Assembly (NCBI RefSeq): GCF_000015165.1
Contig: NC_009485.1
Span: forward strand, 1,178,001 to 1,242,000
Direction: 5' to 3'
Source of the DNA: Bradyrhizobium sp. BTAi1
GTDB taxonomy: Bacteria; Pseudomonadota; Alphaproteobacteria; Rhizobiales; Xanthobacteraceae
Length of the DNA stretch: 64,000 nucleotides
In this document: piece after piece, positions 8,419-16,484 of the stretch
How the letters are laid out: the number at the start of each line of letters is the position of its first letter
Numbering within the stretch: position 1 is the first letter of the stretch
The notes under the pieces: generated by a model
The model's database searches: none
Told to the model about the DNA's origin: nothing
Seen by the model: only the letters and a program-made list of their open reading frames with translations
Made by a program: the position numbers and the translations under genes

Positions 8419-10419
8419 ATGCAGGACATCACTGCCGCCGCTGCAATCGCCGTCCATCCGCTCGATCCCTTGACCTCGGAGGAGATCGCGGCCGCGTGCG
8501 GTCTGGTCCGGGCTGCGGCGGCTGCGCCGGATCATTGCCGCTTCCCGATCGTGCGGCTGGAAGAGCCCACCAAGGCCGAACTCACCGCCCATGCGGGCGG
8601 ACAGGTCTTGCCGCGCAAGGCGTTCGTCGTCTCGCTCGATATCGCCAGCGGTGAGTCGGTGGAACTCGTCGTCGACCTCGGTAGAGCAGAAATTGTCGAC
8701 CGCAAGGTGGTGCCGAACCGCGAGGCGCCCTACGGCCAGCCGCCGGTGACGCTCGAGGACTTCTTCCGCTGTGATGCCACGGTGAAGGCCGATCCCGGCT
8801 GGCGCAACGCGATGCGTCGCCGCGGGCTGACGGACAAGGACATCGAGCTGGTGCAGATCGATCCGTTCTCCTCCGGCTTCTTCGACCTGCCGTTCGAGCG
8901 GGGCGCTCGCATCGTGCGTGCGGTCAGTTACTTCCGCGAGCATCTGCAGGACAACGGCTATGCGCATCCGATCGAAGGCGTGGTCGCTGTCGTCGACCTG
9001 ATCGCAGGCAAGGTCATCGACCTCACCGACGAGGATCCGGTGATCCCGATCCCGCGCAAGAAGCGCAATTACGGCGCCCATGAGGTGGCATCGCCGCGCA
9101 CCGACATCAAGCCGCTCAACATCGAACAGCCGGAGGGGCCGAGCTTCACGGTCAACGGCTGGAACGTCGAATGGCAGAAATGGAGCTTTCGCGTCGGGTT
9201 CACGCCGCGCGAAGGGCTCGTGCTGCATCAGCTCGGCTATCAGGATGGCGGGCGCAAGCGCTCCATCATTCATCGCGCCAGCGTCACCGAGATGGTCGTG
9301 CCCTACGCCGATCCGACCGCCAATCATTTCTGGAAGTCGGCGTTCGACGCCGGCGAATATGGCCTGGGCGCGCTCGCCAATGCGCTCGAGCTCGGTTGCG
9401 ACTGTCTCGGCAACATCCATTATTTCGACGTGCCGGCCGCGAACAGCAAGGGCGAGCCGTTCGTGATGAAGAACGCGATCTGCATGCATGAGGAGGATTA
9501 CGGCATCCTCTGGAAGCATTATGAGGTCCGCAACGGCCTGTTCGAGGTGCGGCGCTCGCGCCGTCTGGTCGTCAGCTTCTTCGCCACCGTCGGCAATTAC
9601 GACTACGGTTTCTACTGGTACCTTTACCAGGACGGTACGATCCAGCTTGAATGCAAGCTGACCGGAATCATCCAGACCGCGGCGGTCGCGCCGGGCGCGA
9701 CCTATCCCTGGGGTGGCATGGTCGACGACAATCTCGGCGGCCCCACCCACCAGCATTTCTTCAATGCACGCCTCCACATGGATATCGACGGCGGCGGCAA
9801 CACGGTGACCGAGCACGAATTCGTGCCGCGGCCGTGGGGCCGCGACAATCCGCACGGCAATGTGTTCGACACCACCAGCCGTGTGTTGTCGCGCGAGCGC
9901 GATGCTGCGCGCGTCGCCAATGGCGAGACCGGACGCTACTGGAAGATCGCCAATCCGAACCTGACAAATTCGGTCGGCGGCGCGCCAGGCTACAAGCTCG
10001 TGGTCAATCCGAGTCCACTGATGCTGGCGCAGGAGGGCAGCTTCGTGCGCAGCCGTGGCGGGTTCGCGACCAAGCATGTCTGGGTCACCGCCTTTGACCC
10101 GGCCGAGAAATATGCCAGCGGAGACTATCCGAACGTGCACGCCGGCGGCGACGGCCTGCCGCGCTATGCGGCGCAGAACCGTCCGATCGAGAACACGGAC
10201 ATCGTGGTATGGCATTCGTTCGGGCACACCCATGTGTGCAAGCCGGAGGATTTTCCGGTCATGCCGGTGGAGTATGCGGGCTTCATGCTGAAGCCGGTCG
10301 GCTTCTTCTCGGCCAATGCCGGCTTCGATGTCCCGGTTGATCGTAACGCCAGGAGCGTGCGGAGTGCCCACACGCCGCCGGCAGCACCGGCCGGCGACAC
10401 GTGTTGCCACAAGGGCTGA
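8419..10419 (+). CDS. tynA: Copper/topaquinone primary-amine oxidase
   Basis: A 666-residue enzyme that oxidises primary amines to aldehyde, ammonia and H2O2. The topaquinone precursor is Tyr394 in the motif GNYDYG. The likely catalytic base Asp lies in the FDAGEYGLG stretch (about residue 310). Copper ligands are His444 and His446 (THQHFF) plus a His in GHTHVCKPEDFPVMP near 603-605. N-terminal N2/N3 domains and the large beta-sandwich are present, and length matches bacterial enzymes such as Arthrobacter AGAO. No signal peptide is visible, unlike periplasmic E. coli TynA, so it is probably cytoplasmic. It is divergent from an AraC regulator that probably activates it. Confidence 0.93.
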   Translation: MQDITAAAAIAVHPLDPLTSEEIAAACGLVRAAAAAPDHCRFPIVRLEEPTKAELTAHAGGQVLPRKAFVVSLDIASGESVELVVDLGRAEIVDRKVVPNREAPYGQPPVTLEDFFRCDATVKADPGWRNAMRRRGLTDKDIELVQIDPFSSGFFDLPFERGARIVRAVSYFREHLQDNGYAHPIEGVVAVVDLIAGKVIDLTDEDPVIPIPRKKRNYGAHEVASPRTDIKPLNIEQPEGPSFTVNGWNVEWQKWSFRVGFTPREGLVLHQLGYQDGGRKRSIIHRASVTEMVVPYADPTANHFWKSAFDAGEYGLGALANALELGCDCLGNIHYFDVPAANSKGEPFVMKNAICMHEEDYGILWKHYEVRNGLFEVRRSRRLVVSFFATVGNYDYGFYWYLYQDGTIQLECKLTGIIQTAAVAPGATYPWGGMVDDNLGGPTHQHFFNARLHMDIDGGGNTVTEHEFVPRPWGRDNPHGNVFDTTSRVLSRERDAARVANGETGRYWKIANPNLTNSVGGAPGYKLVVNPSPLMLAQEGSFVRSRGGFATKHVWVTAFDPAEKYASGDYPNVHAGGDGLPRYAAQNRPIENTDIVVWHSFGHTHVCKPEDFPVMPVEYAGFMLKPVGFFSANAGFDVPVDRNARSVRSAHTPPAAPAGDTCCHKG

Positions 10420-10432
10420 GGGACACAGCCGG

Positions 10433-10675
10433 ATGTGCTGCCTGATCGCCCTGTTGATCTCCGGCTGGTGCTGGCGGCTCGGGCGGCGGCCTGCGCTCTC
10501 CGCAGGCCATTGCTGCAGGGGGGAGAAGGTCTCATCCGGCGGCCGCCGGCGTCTCGCGATGACGGCGCTGGCGGGGGTGTCGCTCGGCGCGGCCATCGCG
10601 GTCGATGTCGCGGCCGCGTCCACCGTGTCGTCATCGCTGATCGCGCCGATCTGCAGCGCGCTGTTGCCGCGCTGA
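10433..10675 (+). CDS. Possible small Cys-containing membrane protein
   Basis: An 80-residue open frame starts 13 bases after the amine oxidase stop, with GAGGG about 10 bases upstream. It begins MCCLIALLISGWCW and has a second hydrophobic part (MTALAGVSLGAAIAVDVAAA). Third codon positions are strongly G/C as in the neighbouring genes. No homologue comes to mind and high GC produces open frames by chance, so this could be spurious. If real it would be co-transcribed with the amine oxidase. Confidence 0.3.
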   Translation: MCCLIALLISGWCWRLGRRPALSAGHCCRGEKVSSGGRRRLAMTALAGVSLGAAIAVDVAAASTVSSSLIAPICSALLPR

Positions 10676-10919
10676 CCAGACGGATGCAGGCCGGCAATAG
10701 GTCACGCGTCGGCGCGTACCGATATGTCGTGCCTCGCAACGCCTGCCGACGCTGCATGGTGGCGTGCGAAGCCGGCCGCAGCATGGCGCATTGAGCCCCG
10801 GCTTGCAGCGGAAGGATCGTTCCATGAAAAGCTTAGGCCGGGCACGAAGGCCCGGCCCGTCCGACCATGGCGACCGGATTGCTCCAGCCCTGAGAACGCC
10901 ATTGGGACAATTCGACTGA
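10676..10919. other. Stretch without a recognised gene
   Basis: Between the small frame after the amine oxidase and the end of the Flp pilin gene I see no credible coding sequence. The only clear structure is the hairpin at 10836-10857. Confidence 0.5.
10836..10857 (-). terminator. Probable terminator of the Flp pilin gene
   Basis: A perfect 8-base stem (GGCCGGGC / GCCCGGCC) with a 6-base loop. Read on the minus strand, it is followed by TAAGCTTTT. It lies about 60 bases past the stop of the Flp pilin gene. The T-tract is short, so the call is moderate. Confidence 0.5.
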
Positions 10920-11090
10920 TCAGCCGCCGTTCAGCTTGGTCGTAAGCGTTGTGAAGATCCCCACCAGGGTCAATCCGAGCTTGTTCAGTATGGCAATGAT
11001 CGCGAGTGCGATGCCGGCGGCGATCAGCCCGTATTCAATCGCCGTTGCGCCTGATTCATCTTCGTAAAATTTGAGCAATAATTGTTTCAT
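10920..11090 (-). CDS. Flp/Fap-type IVb pilin
   Basis: A 56-residue prepilin starting MKQLLLKFYEDESGATAIEY. It has the class IVb signature: a short charged leader, Gly before the cleavage point (SG/ATAIEYGLIAAGIALAII), Glu at +5 of the mature pilin, and a hydrophobic helix ending in a short polar tail TTKLNGG. The ATG at 11090 has GAGGG just upstream. TadV-type prepilin peptidase and the Tad secretion ATPase would be needed for assembly, and none lies in this window, so it is an orphan pilin. A hairpin terminator follows at 10836-10857. Confidence 0.9.
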   Translation of the reverse strand: MKQLLLKFYEDESGATAIEYGLIAAGIALAIIAILNKLGLTLVGIFTTLTTKLNGG

Positions 11091-11250
11091 CGCAGCCCTC
11101 CACCGTCTGCCGCTTCGGTCGCCAGACGGTGCCCGCGAAAATACGGGAAGGAACCTAAGGTAGTATGAACAGTGTCTCGCCAAGTTTCCCAACTTGGCTG
11201 AATATGTCAGAAATGACAGTTGAAAAGATCAGCCTTGCACGTGAACGGCC

Positions 11251-12807
11251 TTAGGCCGGCACGCCTGCGGCCTGCAGAGCTTCCGCATAGGTTGCGGCCA
11301 TTTTGCGCACCGGGAACGGGATCCGTGCCAGGAATTCGGACACGGTGAGATCGGGCTCGATCTCGAGCAGCTGGCGCGCGACCGAGGTCGCGCGTGCGAG
11401 ATGTCCGCTTCTGACCAAAGCGACGATCAGGACGCGAAGCGCGACCGCAAAGCGGCGGTTCTGTGCGAGGGCCGTCTCGGCCCATTGGATGGCTGCGGCG
11501 AAGTCGTCCTCCGCGACCGCGTGGATCGCCATGGCGGCGGCTGCGAACCAGCCGCGTGGATCGCGCGGATTGAGCCGCTGCGCGCGTTCAATCAGGGCAC
11601 GGCCAGCGGCCGTCTCCCCCGCCATGATCTCGATCCAGCCGCTCAAGGTCAGCGCCATCGCCGAGTTGGAGTTGATCGCGAGCGAGCGCCTGAACAGCTC
11701 GCGTGCAGGGGCGGTGTCGTCCGCCATGTTCCAGATCGCGAAGGCAGCCATCCACAGCACCTGCGCATCGTTGGGCGCGCATTCGCTGGCTCGCCACGCC
11801 AATGCGACCGCGGAGGCTTGGTAGTCCTCATCCGGTGCGCGCCAGCCCTGGAAGTGGCGCAGCGCCTGGCAATAGGCCCGGGCGGCCATCGCCGGCGCGC
11901 AGGCGGGATCGATCGCCAGCGCCTGATCGAGGCAGGTGATCGCTGCCGCCAGGCTGTCCGGCGTGAAGGCATCGCGCAGGCTTGCCGCGCGCAGCAACAG
12001 GTCGTAGGCGTCGGGATGCAGCGGGCGCATCGCGCGGCGGCGTTCGCCCTCCACGAGCTCGAGCGTCGGCTCGATTGCCGCCACGATGCTTTCGCTGATG
12101 CGGTCCTGGAGCGCGAAGACGTCGTCGATCTGTCCATCGAAGCGTTCGGCCCAGAGATGCACGCCGGACGACGCATCGATCAGCTGACCGGTGATGCGCA
12201 GGCGTGAGCCCGCACGTCGCACGCTGCCCTCGAGAACGTAGCCGGCGCCCAGCTCGCGGCCGACCTCGCGGATGTCGACCGCCTTGCCCTTATAGATGAA
12301 GGAGGAGTTGCGGGCGATCACGGCCAGGCCGCTGCAGCGCGACAGCGCTGTGATGATGTCCTCGACGATGCCGTCGGCGAAATACTCCTGCTCGGGGTCG
12401 TCGCCGATATTGGTGAAGGGCAGCACGGCGATGGCGGGTCCGTCGAAGGCTGGCGCAGCCGCAACCGGCGTTCTGACCATTGCGGCCTGCTCGCGGACCT
12501 CACCGACGAAGCGGATGCCCTTGCGCGGAATGGTGCGGATCAGGCGCTGCGTCTCGCCGCTGTCGCCGATCGCGCTCCGTGCCGCGCTGATACGGCTTGC
12601 GAGCGTTGCTTCGGAGACGATGCGGCCGCTCCACACCTCCGCCAGGATGTCGTCGCGGCTCACCACCCGGTCGCGTGTCCTGATCAGGTAGGCGAGCAGA
12701 TCGAACACTTGTGGTTCCAGCGCGATCAGGCCGTCGCCGCGGCGCAGCTCACGGCGATCGAGGTCCAGCAGGAAGTCGTCGAAGCGATACAGCACGGGCG
12801 CCGCCAT
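11251..12807 (-). CDS. Winged-helix (OmpR/CadC-type) regulator with TolB-like and TPR regions
   Basis: A 518-residue protein. Residues 1-105 form an OmpR-type winged helix (LEPQVFDLLAYLIRTRDRVVSRDDIL, then IRTIPRKGIRFVG). Residues about 125-265 match the FlgO/TolB-like segment common in adenylate-cyclase-like regulators (VLPFTNIGDDPEQEYFADG, then LEGSVRRAGSRLRI and GVHLWAERFD). The rest is helical TPR sequence. Such proteins are one-component regulators with protein-interaction repeats. There is no transmembrane helix, in contrast to CadC. It is divergent from the hydrolase at 12950, which it may control. The target is not known. Confidence 0.85.
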   Translation of the reverse strand: MAAPVLYRFDDFLLDLDRRELRRGDGLIALEPQVFDLLAYLIRTRDRVVSRDDILAEVWSGRIVSEATLASRISAARSAIGDSGETQRLIRTIPRKGIRFVGEVREQAAMVRTPVAAAPAFDGPAIAVLPFTNIGDDPEQEYFADGIVEDIITALSRCSGLAVIARNSSFIYKGKAVDIREVGRELGAGYVLEGSVRRAGSRLRITGQLIDASSGVHLWAERFDGQIDDVFALQDRISESIVAAIEPTLELVEGERRRAMRPLHPDAYDLLLRAASLRDAFTPDSLAAAITCLDQALAIDPACAPAMAARAYCQALRHFQGWRAPDEDYQASAVALAWRASECAPNDAQVLWMAAFAIWNMADDTAPARELFRRSLAINSNSAMALTLSGWIEIMAGETAAGRALIERAQRLNPRDPRGWFAAAAMAIHAVAEDDFAAAIQWAETALAQNRRFAVALRVLIVALVRSGHLARATSVARQLLEIEPDLTVSEFLARIPFPVRKMAATYAEALQAAGVPA

Positions 12808-12949
12808 CGGATGTCGCAGAAACCGGCCGACCTTCAGGTGACAGGCTCCACAAAATCAAGCGCGCCTCAAGGAAAAATCAAAGCCGTCTGCAAGCGGATC
12901 ACGGTCGCATGGCGCACAAGACAGCCAGATGGAACCAGGAGCCGACGTC

Positions 12950-13996
12950 ATGCCAACACCCTTTCACCAGAGCCGACGCCATTTTCTGACCTTGGCAGGA
13001 ACCGCCGTTGCGGCCGCTCAACTTGGATCCGGCGCGGTGGCCGCGGAGCGCGTCAAGAACGCGCCGTCGCTGCCGGCGATCAGGCCCGGGGCGACGACGC
13101 TGGGCCCGATCAAGCAAGTCACTGCAAGCGAGATCAGCATCGGCTATGCGGAAGCTGGTCCGTCCGATGGCGCCGTCGTGATCCTGCTGCACGGCTGGCC
13201 GTATGACATCCACAGCTTCGCCGACGTCGCGCCGGCGCTGGCCGCCGCCGGCCAGCGCGTGATTGTTCCTTATCTGCGCGGCTACGGCTCGACGCGGCTG
13301 CTGGGGGCGGCCGCCTTGCGCAGCGGCCAGCCGGTGGCGGTCGCCGCCGACATCGTCGCTTTGATGGATGCGCTCAATATCAGGACGGCGACGCTGGCCG
13401 GCTTTGATTGGGGCGCGCGCACCGCGAACATCGTCGCGGCGCTGTGGCCCGAGCGGTGCAAGGCCATGGTCTCGGTCAGTGGCTATCTCATCGGCAGCCA
13501 GCAGGCCGGCCGCATGCCGCTGCCGCCGGCCGCCGAGCTGCAATGGTGGTATCAGTTCTACTTCGCGACCGAACGCGGCCGCGAGGGCTATGACAGGAAT
13601 CGTCGCGACTTTGCCAGGCTGATCTGGCAGACGGCTTCGCCGAAATGGGCGTTCGACGAGGCGACCTTCGCCCGCAGCGCCGCGGCCTTCGACAATCCCG
13701 ATCACGTCGATATCGTGGTACACAATTATCGCTGGCGGCTCGGCCTCGCGCAGGGAGAGGCGAAGTATGATGCGCTCGAAGCGAGGCTGGGGGCATTTCC
13801 TGAGATCGCCGTGCCGACCATCACGATGGAAGGCGACGCCAACGGCGCGCCGCATCCTGCGCCGGAGACCTATGCCAAGAAGTTCACCGGCCGCTATGAG
13901 CATCGCCTGGTCAGCGGCGGCATCGGCCACAACCTGCCCCAGGAGGCGCCACAGGCCTTTGCGCAGGCGGTGATTGACGTCACGGCGGGGGCATAG
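12950..13996 (+). CDS. Tat-exported epoxide-hydrolase-like alpha/beta hydrolase
   Basis: A 348-residue protein. The start at 12950 is preceded by AGGAG and gives a twin-arginine signal (QSRRHFLTLAGTAVAAAQLG). The catalytic features are those of the Asp-nucleophile alpha/beta hydrolases: oxyanion motif LLHGWPYD, nucleophile elbow AGFDWGARTA (Asp in place of Ser), an acid in MEGDANG, and His in GGIGHNLPQEAP. This fits epoxide hydrolases or haloalkane-dehalogenase relatives. The frame opens further upstream at 12929, but that start lacks a binding site and would hide the Tat signal. It is divergent from the winged-helix/TPR regulator. The substrate is unknown. Confidence 0.85.
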   Translation: MPTPFHQSRRHFLTLAGTAVAAAQLGSGAVAAERVKNAPSLPAIRPGATTLGPIKQVTASEISIGYAEAGPSDGAVVILLHGWPYDIHSFADVAPALAAAGQRVIVPYLRGYGSTRLLGAAALRSGQPVAVAADIVALMDALNIRTATLAGFDWGARTANIVAALWPERCKAMVSVSGYLIGSQQAGRMPLPPAAELQWWYQFYFATERGREGYDRNRRDFARLIWQTASPKWAFDEATFARSAAAFDNPDHVDIVVHNYRWRLGLAQGEAKYDALEARLGAFPEIAVPTITMEGDANGAPHPAPETYAKKFTGRYEHRLVSGGIGHNLPQEAPQAFAQAVIDVTAGA

Positions 13997-14023
13997 CGCG
14001 GTCCTGTATCGCGCCTCGCCACG

Positions 14024-14593
14024 TCATGGCTGGCTGCGCCGCAGCCACGTCTCCCGGCGCACGACCCATTTCTCGGATCGGGTTTCGCCATTGTGGTGCG
14101 GGAGCTCGACAAAGCCGACGAACTCGGCGCCGGTCTTCTGCTTGACCCGGCGCGATGCGGCATTCGTCGCGACGTTGCAGACGTCGAACTGATCGAGCCC
14201 GAGCGGACCGAAGGCGAAATCGTTCACGGCGGCGATCGCCTCGCTCATCAGGCCGCGGTTCCAATAGGGCTCGGCGAGCCAGAAGCCGCGATGGCCCTTG
14301 GATGATTGCATCCGTGGCCTGAAATGAATGTTGCCGATCGCCTCGCCGTCACCGTCACGCAGCACCAGGACCCATTGATAGATCTCCTCGCCGGCGGCGA
14401 TCCTGTCGAGCTGCAGCCTGACGAAGCTTTCAGCGCCGTCGGCCGGATAGGGCCAGGGGACGGCGACTGAGAGATTGCGGATGATGTGCCAATTGTCGAA
14501 ATGGCGCTGGATGGCCGGCGCATCCACGAGCCCCAGCGGTCGCAGGATCAGCCGAGCGGTCTGTAACGCGGGTGTGAGCATCGGACGGGTCAT
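14024..14593 (-). CDS. GNAT N-acetyltransferase (RimJ/RimL type)
   Basis: A 189-residue protein starting MTRPMLTPALQTARLILRPL. It has the GNAT fold of the RimJ/RimL branch: beta-strand TARLILRPL, QWVLVLRDGDGEAIGNIHF, the acetyl-CoA-binding helix region YWNRGLMSEAIAAVNDFAF (in place of the usual QxxGxG/A), and NAASRRVKQKTGAEFVG. These enzymes transfer acetyl from acetyl-CoA to protein N-termini or small amines. It is convergent with the hydrolase ending at 13996. The substrate cannot be predicted. Confidence 0.88.
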   Translation of the reverse strand: MTRPMLTPALQTARLILRPLGLVDAPAIQRHFDNWHIIRNLSVAVPWPYPADGAESFVRLQLDRIAAGEEIYQWVLVLRDGDGEAIGNIHFRPRMQSSKGHRGFWLAEPYWNRGLMSEAIAAVNDFAFGPLGLDQFDVCNVATNAASRRVKQKTGAEFVGFVELPHHNGETRSEKWVVRRETWLRRSQP

Positions 14594-14892
14594 TAAGCAG
14601 CTTGAGGTTGCAAAAACCGCCCCTCATCATCCTATCCTACCGTTGTTAATGCATTGTATCGGTATTAAGGTTGCCGGGAACTTGTGTTCCATGCACGGAA
14701 CTCTACACTTCCGTGCTGCAACATTCCCGTGCATTAGTCGAACACACACGTGACTGCGTTTGCAGGGTGTGTGCAGCGGCCGCGGGGAAACTGCGACCGT
14801 TCGGGCCCGGTGTTGTGCCCGAACGTCCATGATCGACGGCCGGCGGGATCAATTGCTGATCTTGGGTGGGATTTCGACTTGGGGTGTTGTGT
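14594..14892. other. Intergenic region upstream of tandem membrane-protein genes
   Basis: About 300 bases between the divergent GNAT gene and the first membrane-protein gene. The left part is less GC-rich than its surroundings and should hold both promoters. I see no small gene or clear hairpin, and no strong ribosome-binding site for the gene at 14893 beyond a GGGG run. Confidence 0.4.
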
Positions 14893-16398
14893 ATGCGTCG
14901 CGTTACGGCCAGTCATCACTCGCATTATACTGAACAGACCTCCGATCCACGCATTTGGCGTGATCGTCAGCTCGGACGAGCTGTGCCGTTTTACGGCTCT
15001 GAGCTCTTCCAGCTCGGCTGCCCGCCATTGGCCTCCTTCATTGCGGCCTTCCTGGGCTGCCTGATGACGCTGCATCTGGGTGCGACCGGTCTTGCTCCGC
15101 CGATTGCATCCGCAGCGGCCGCGCTTCTGTTGAGCGCGTCGCTGATCGTGACCCGGACGGCGAGTCTGGTGCCGAGCACATTCTTCTCGTCCGCCTATGG
15201 CGGGAGCTTCGTCGGCATGACGCCGGCGGCGTTGTTGAACGCGAGCATCCTCCGCACAGGCCTGTCGCTCGACTCGACCTTCATCCTCCTGTCGCTGTTT
15301 TGCGGATCCGTGTTCTGTCTGGCCTGCGCGCTGGACATGTGGCTGCGCGGCGGGCTGGCCCGCGGCTATGGCGGACGATTGGGCGCCTTGGCGGCATTAG
15401 CCTCCTTCCTGTTCATCGGCTTGGCGCCATCGTTCGGCACCGACATCCATCTGTTTCCGATGGCGGGCAAGGGCCTGCTGGAGCAGGGGAGCGGTGCGGC
15501 TGCGCTCACCTTCGTCCAGTGCGCTGCAGGCATCATGGCGACGATGGCGGCCCTGCGCTGGGCTCCCGTGGCGGGATCGGCGCGCGCGGTACGCATTGCC
15601 GTCGCCGCCGCTGTCGCGTTCGTCGGCCTGCTGGCCTTGCAGCACATCGTCGGCAGCGGCACCTGCGATCTCGAAGCCTATTATGCGGGTTGCTTCGTCG
15701 GCATGTCTTCGCCGCGGCGTCTGCGTGGCATCGTTCAGGCGATGGCGGTGGCGGCGGTGCTGACGGTCATGCTGATGATGACCTGTCCGATTCTGCCTGT
15801 CGTCGGCGGCAGCCTTGGCTATATCGCCTTCGTCTCGGTCATTTTCGTGGATGCGGCTTTCCTGCTGTTCGTCGAGGCCGGAGAAACGCCGCGCCACACG
15901 TTGGTGGCAGCGACGCGGGGCTTGATCGCGGCGCTCGCGATTCTCGCGGTGATGCTGCCGAGCGAACTGCTGATCGAGCAGCAAGCCGGTGTGGCGGCGG
16001 GCCACGCCGCCGCGGCGCCGGTGCCGAATCGGCCGCCAGGACCCCGGCCGCTGCAACCCGATGCGGGCCGCACCCTCAGTGATGCGTCTTCGGCGGCGGA
16101 AGCGAGCTACGATCTCCCGATGCTGATTTTGCAGCCCGAGCGGCGCGAGCCGTCGAACCTTCAGGCCGAGGATGCTGCTGAGCCCGCCCCGGTCCTCCCC
16201 GGCGAGCGTCAGCCTGAGCCGCAGCACGTCACCCGGCACGGCCAGGCGGCGGTCCAGCCGATCCATCCGGCGGTCGTGAAGCGCAACCAGCTACGCGTCG
16301 TGCCGCCAGCGACAGCCCGGCCGCGGGTCGTGGCCCGGCAGGACGCGTCGCTGCTGCAAGCATGGCGGCCGGATCCGTCGACAGCGGCGGGGCCATGA
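14893..16398 (+). CDS. Polytopic membrane protein, tandem paralogue A, function unknown
   Basis: A 501-residue protein. Residues about 40-370 hold roughly eight to ten hydrophobic helices. The last about 130 residues form a Pro/Ala/Arg-rich, probably disordered tail. Two stretches look like internal repeats: SSAYGGSFVGMTP in the first half and YYAGCFVGMSSP in the second, separated by RGYGGRLGALAALASF. The same landmarks recur in the next gene, so the pair arose by duplication. I do not recognise the family. The repeated small-residue loops suggest a two-fold pseudo-symmetric channel or transporter, but that is inference. The start at 14893 is preferred to 14866, though the binding site is weak. 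Confidence 0.7.
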   Translation: MRRVTASHHSHYTEQTSDPRIWRDRQLGRAVPFYGSELFQLGCPPLASFIAAFLGCLMTLHLGATGLAPPIASAAAALLLSASLIVTRTASLVPSTFFSSAYGGSFVGMTPAALLNASILRTGLSLDSTFILLSLFCGSVFCLACALDMWLRGGLARGYGGRLGALAALASFLFIGLAPSFGTDIHLFPMAGKGLLEQGSGAAALTFVQCAAGIMATMAALRWAPVAGSARAVRIAVAAAVAFVGLLALQHIVGSGTCDLEAYYAGCFVGMSSPRRLRGIVQAMAVAAVLTVMLMMTCPILPVVGGSLGYIAFVSVIFVDAAFLLFVEAGETPRHTLVAATRGLIAALAILAVMLPSELLIEQQAGVAAGHAAAAPVPNRPPGPRPLQPDAGRTLSDASSAAEASYDLPMLILQPERREPSNLQAEDAAEPAPVLPGERQPEPQHVTRHGQAAVQPIHPAVVKRNQLRVVPPATARPRVVARQDASLLQAWRPDPSTAAGP

Positions 16399-16484
16399 TG
16401 GTGAGGCGCGGCGTGCACAACTGATCCCGCGCAGGCGACCTGCAGTCGCGTGTGCGGTCCATCGTCCGAGGGACAGGAGCGGGA

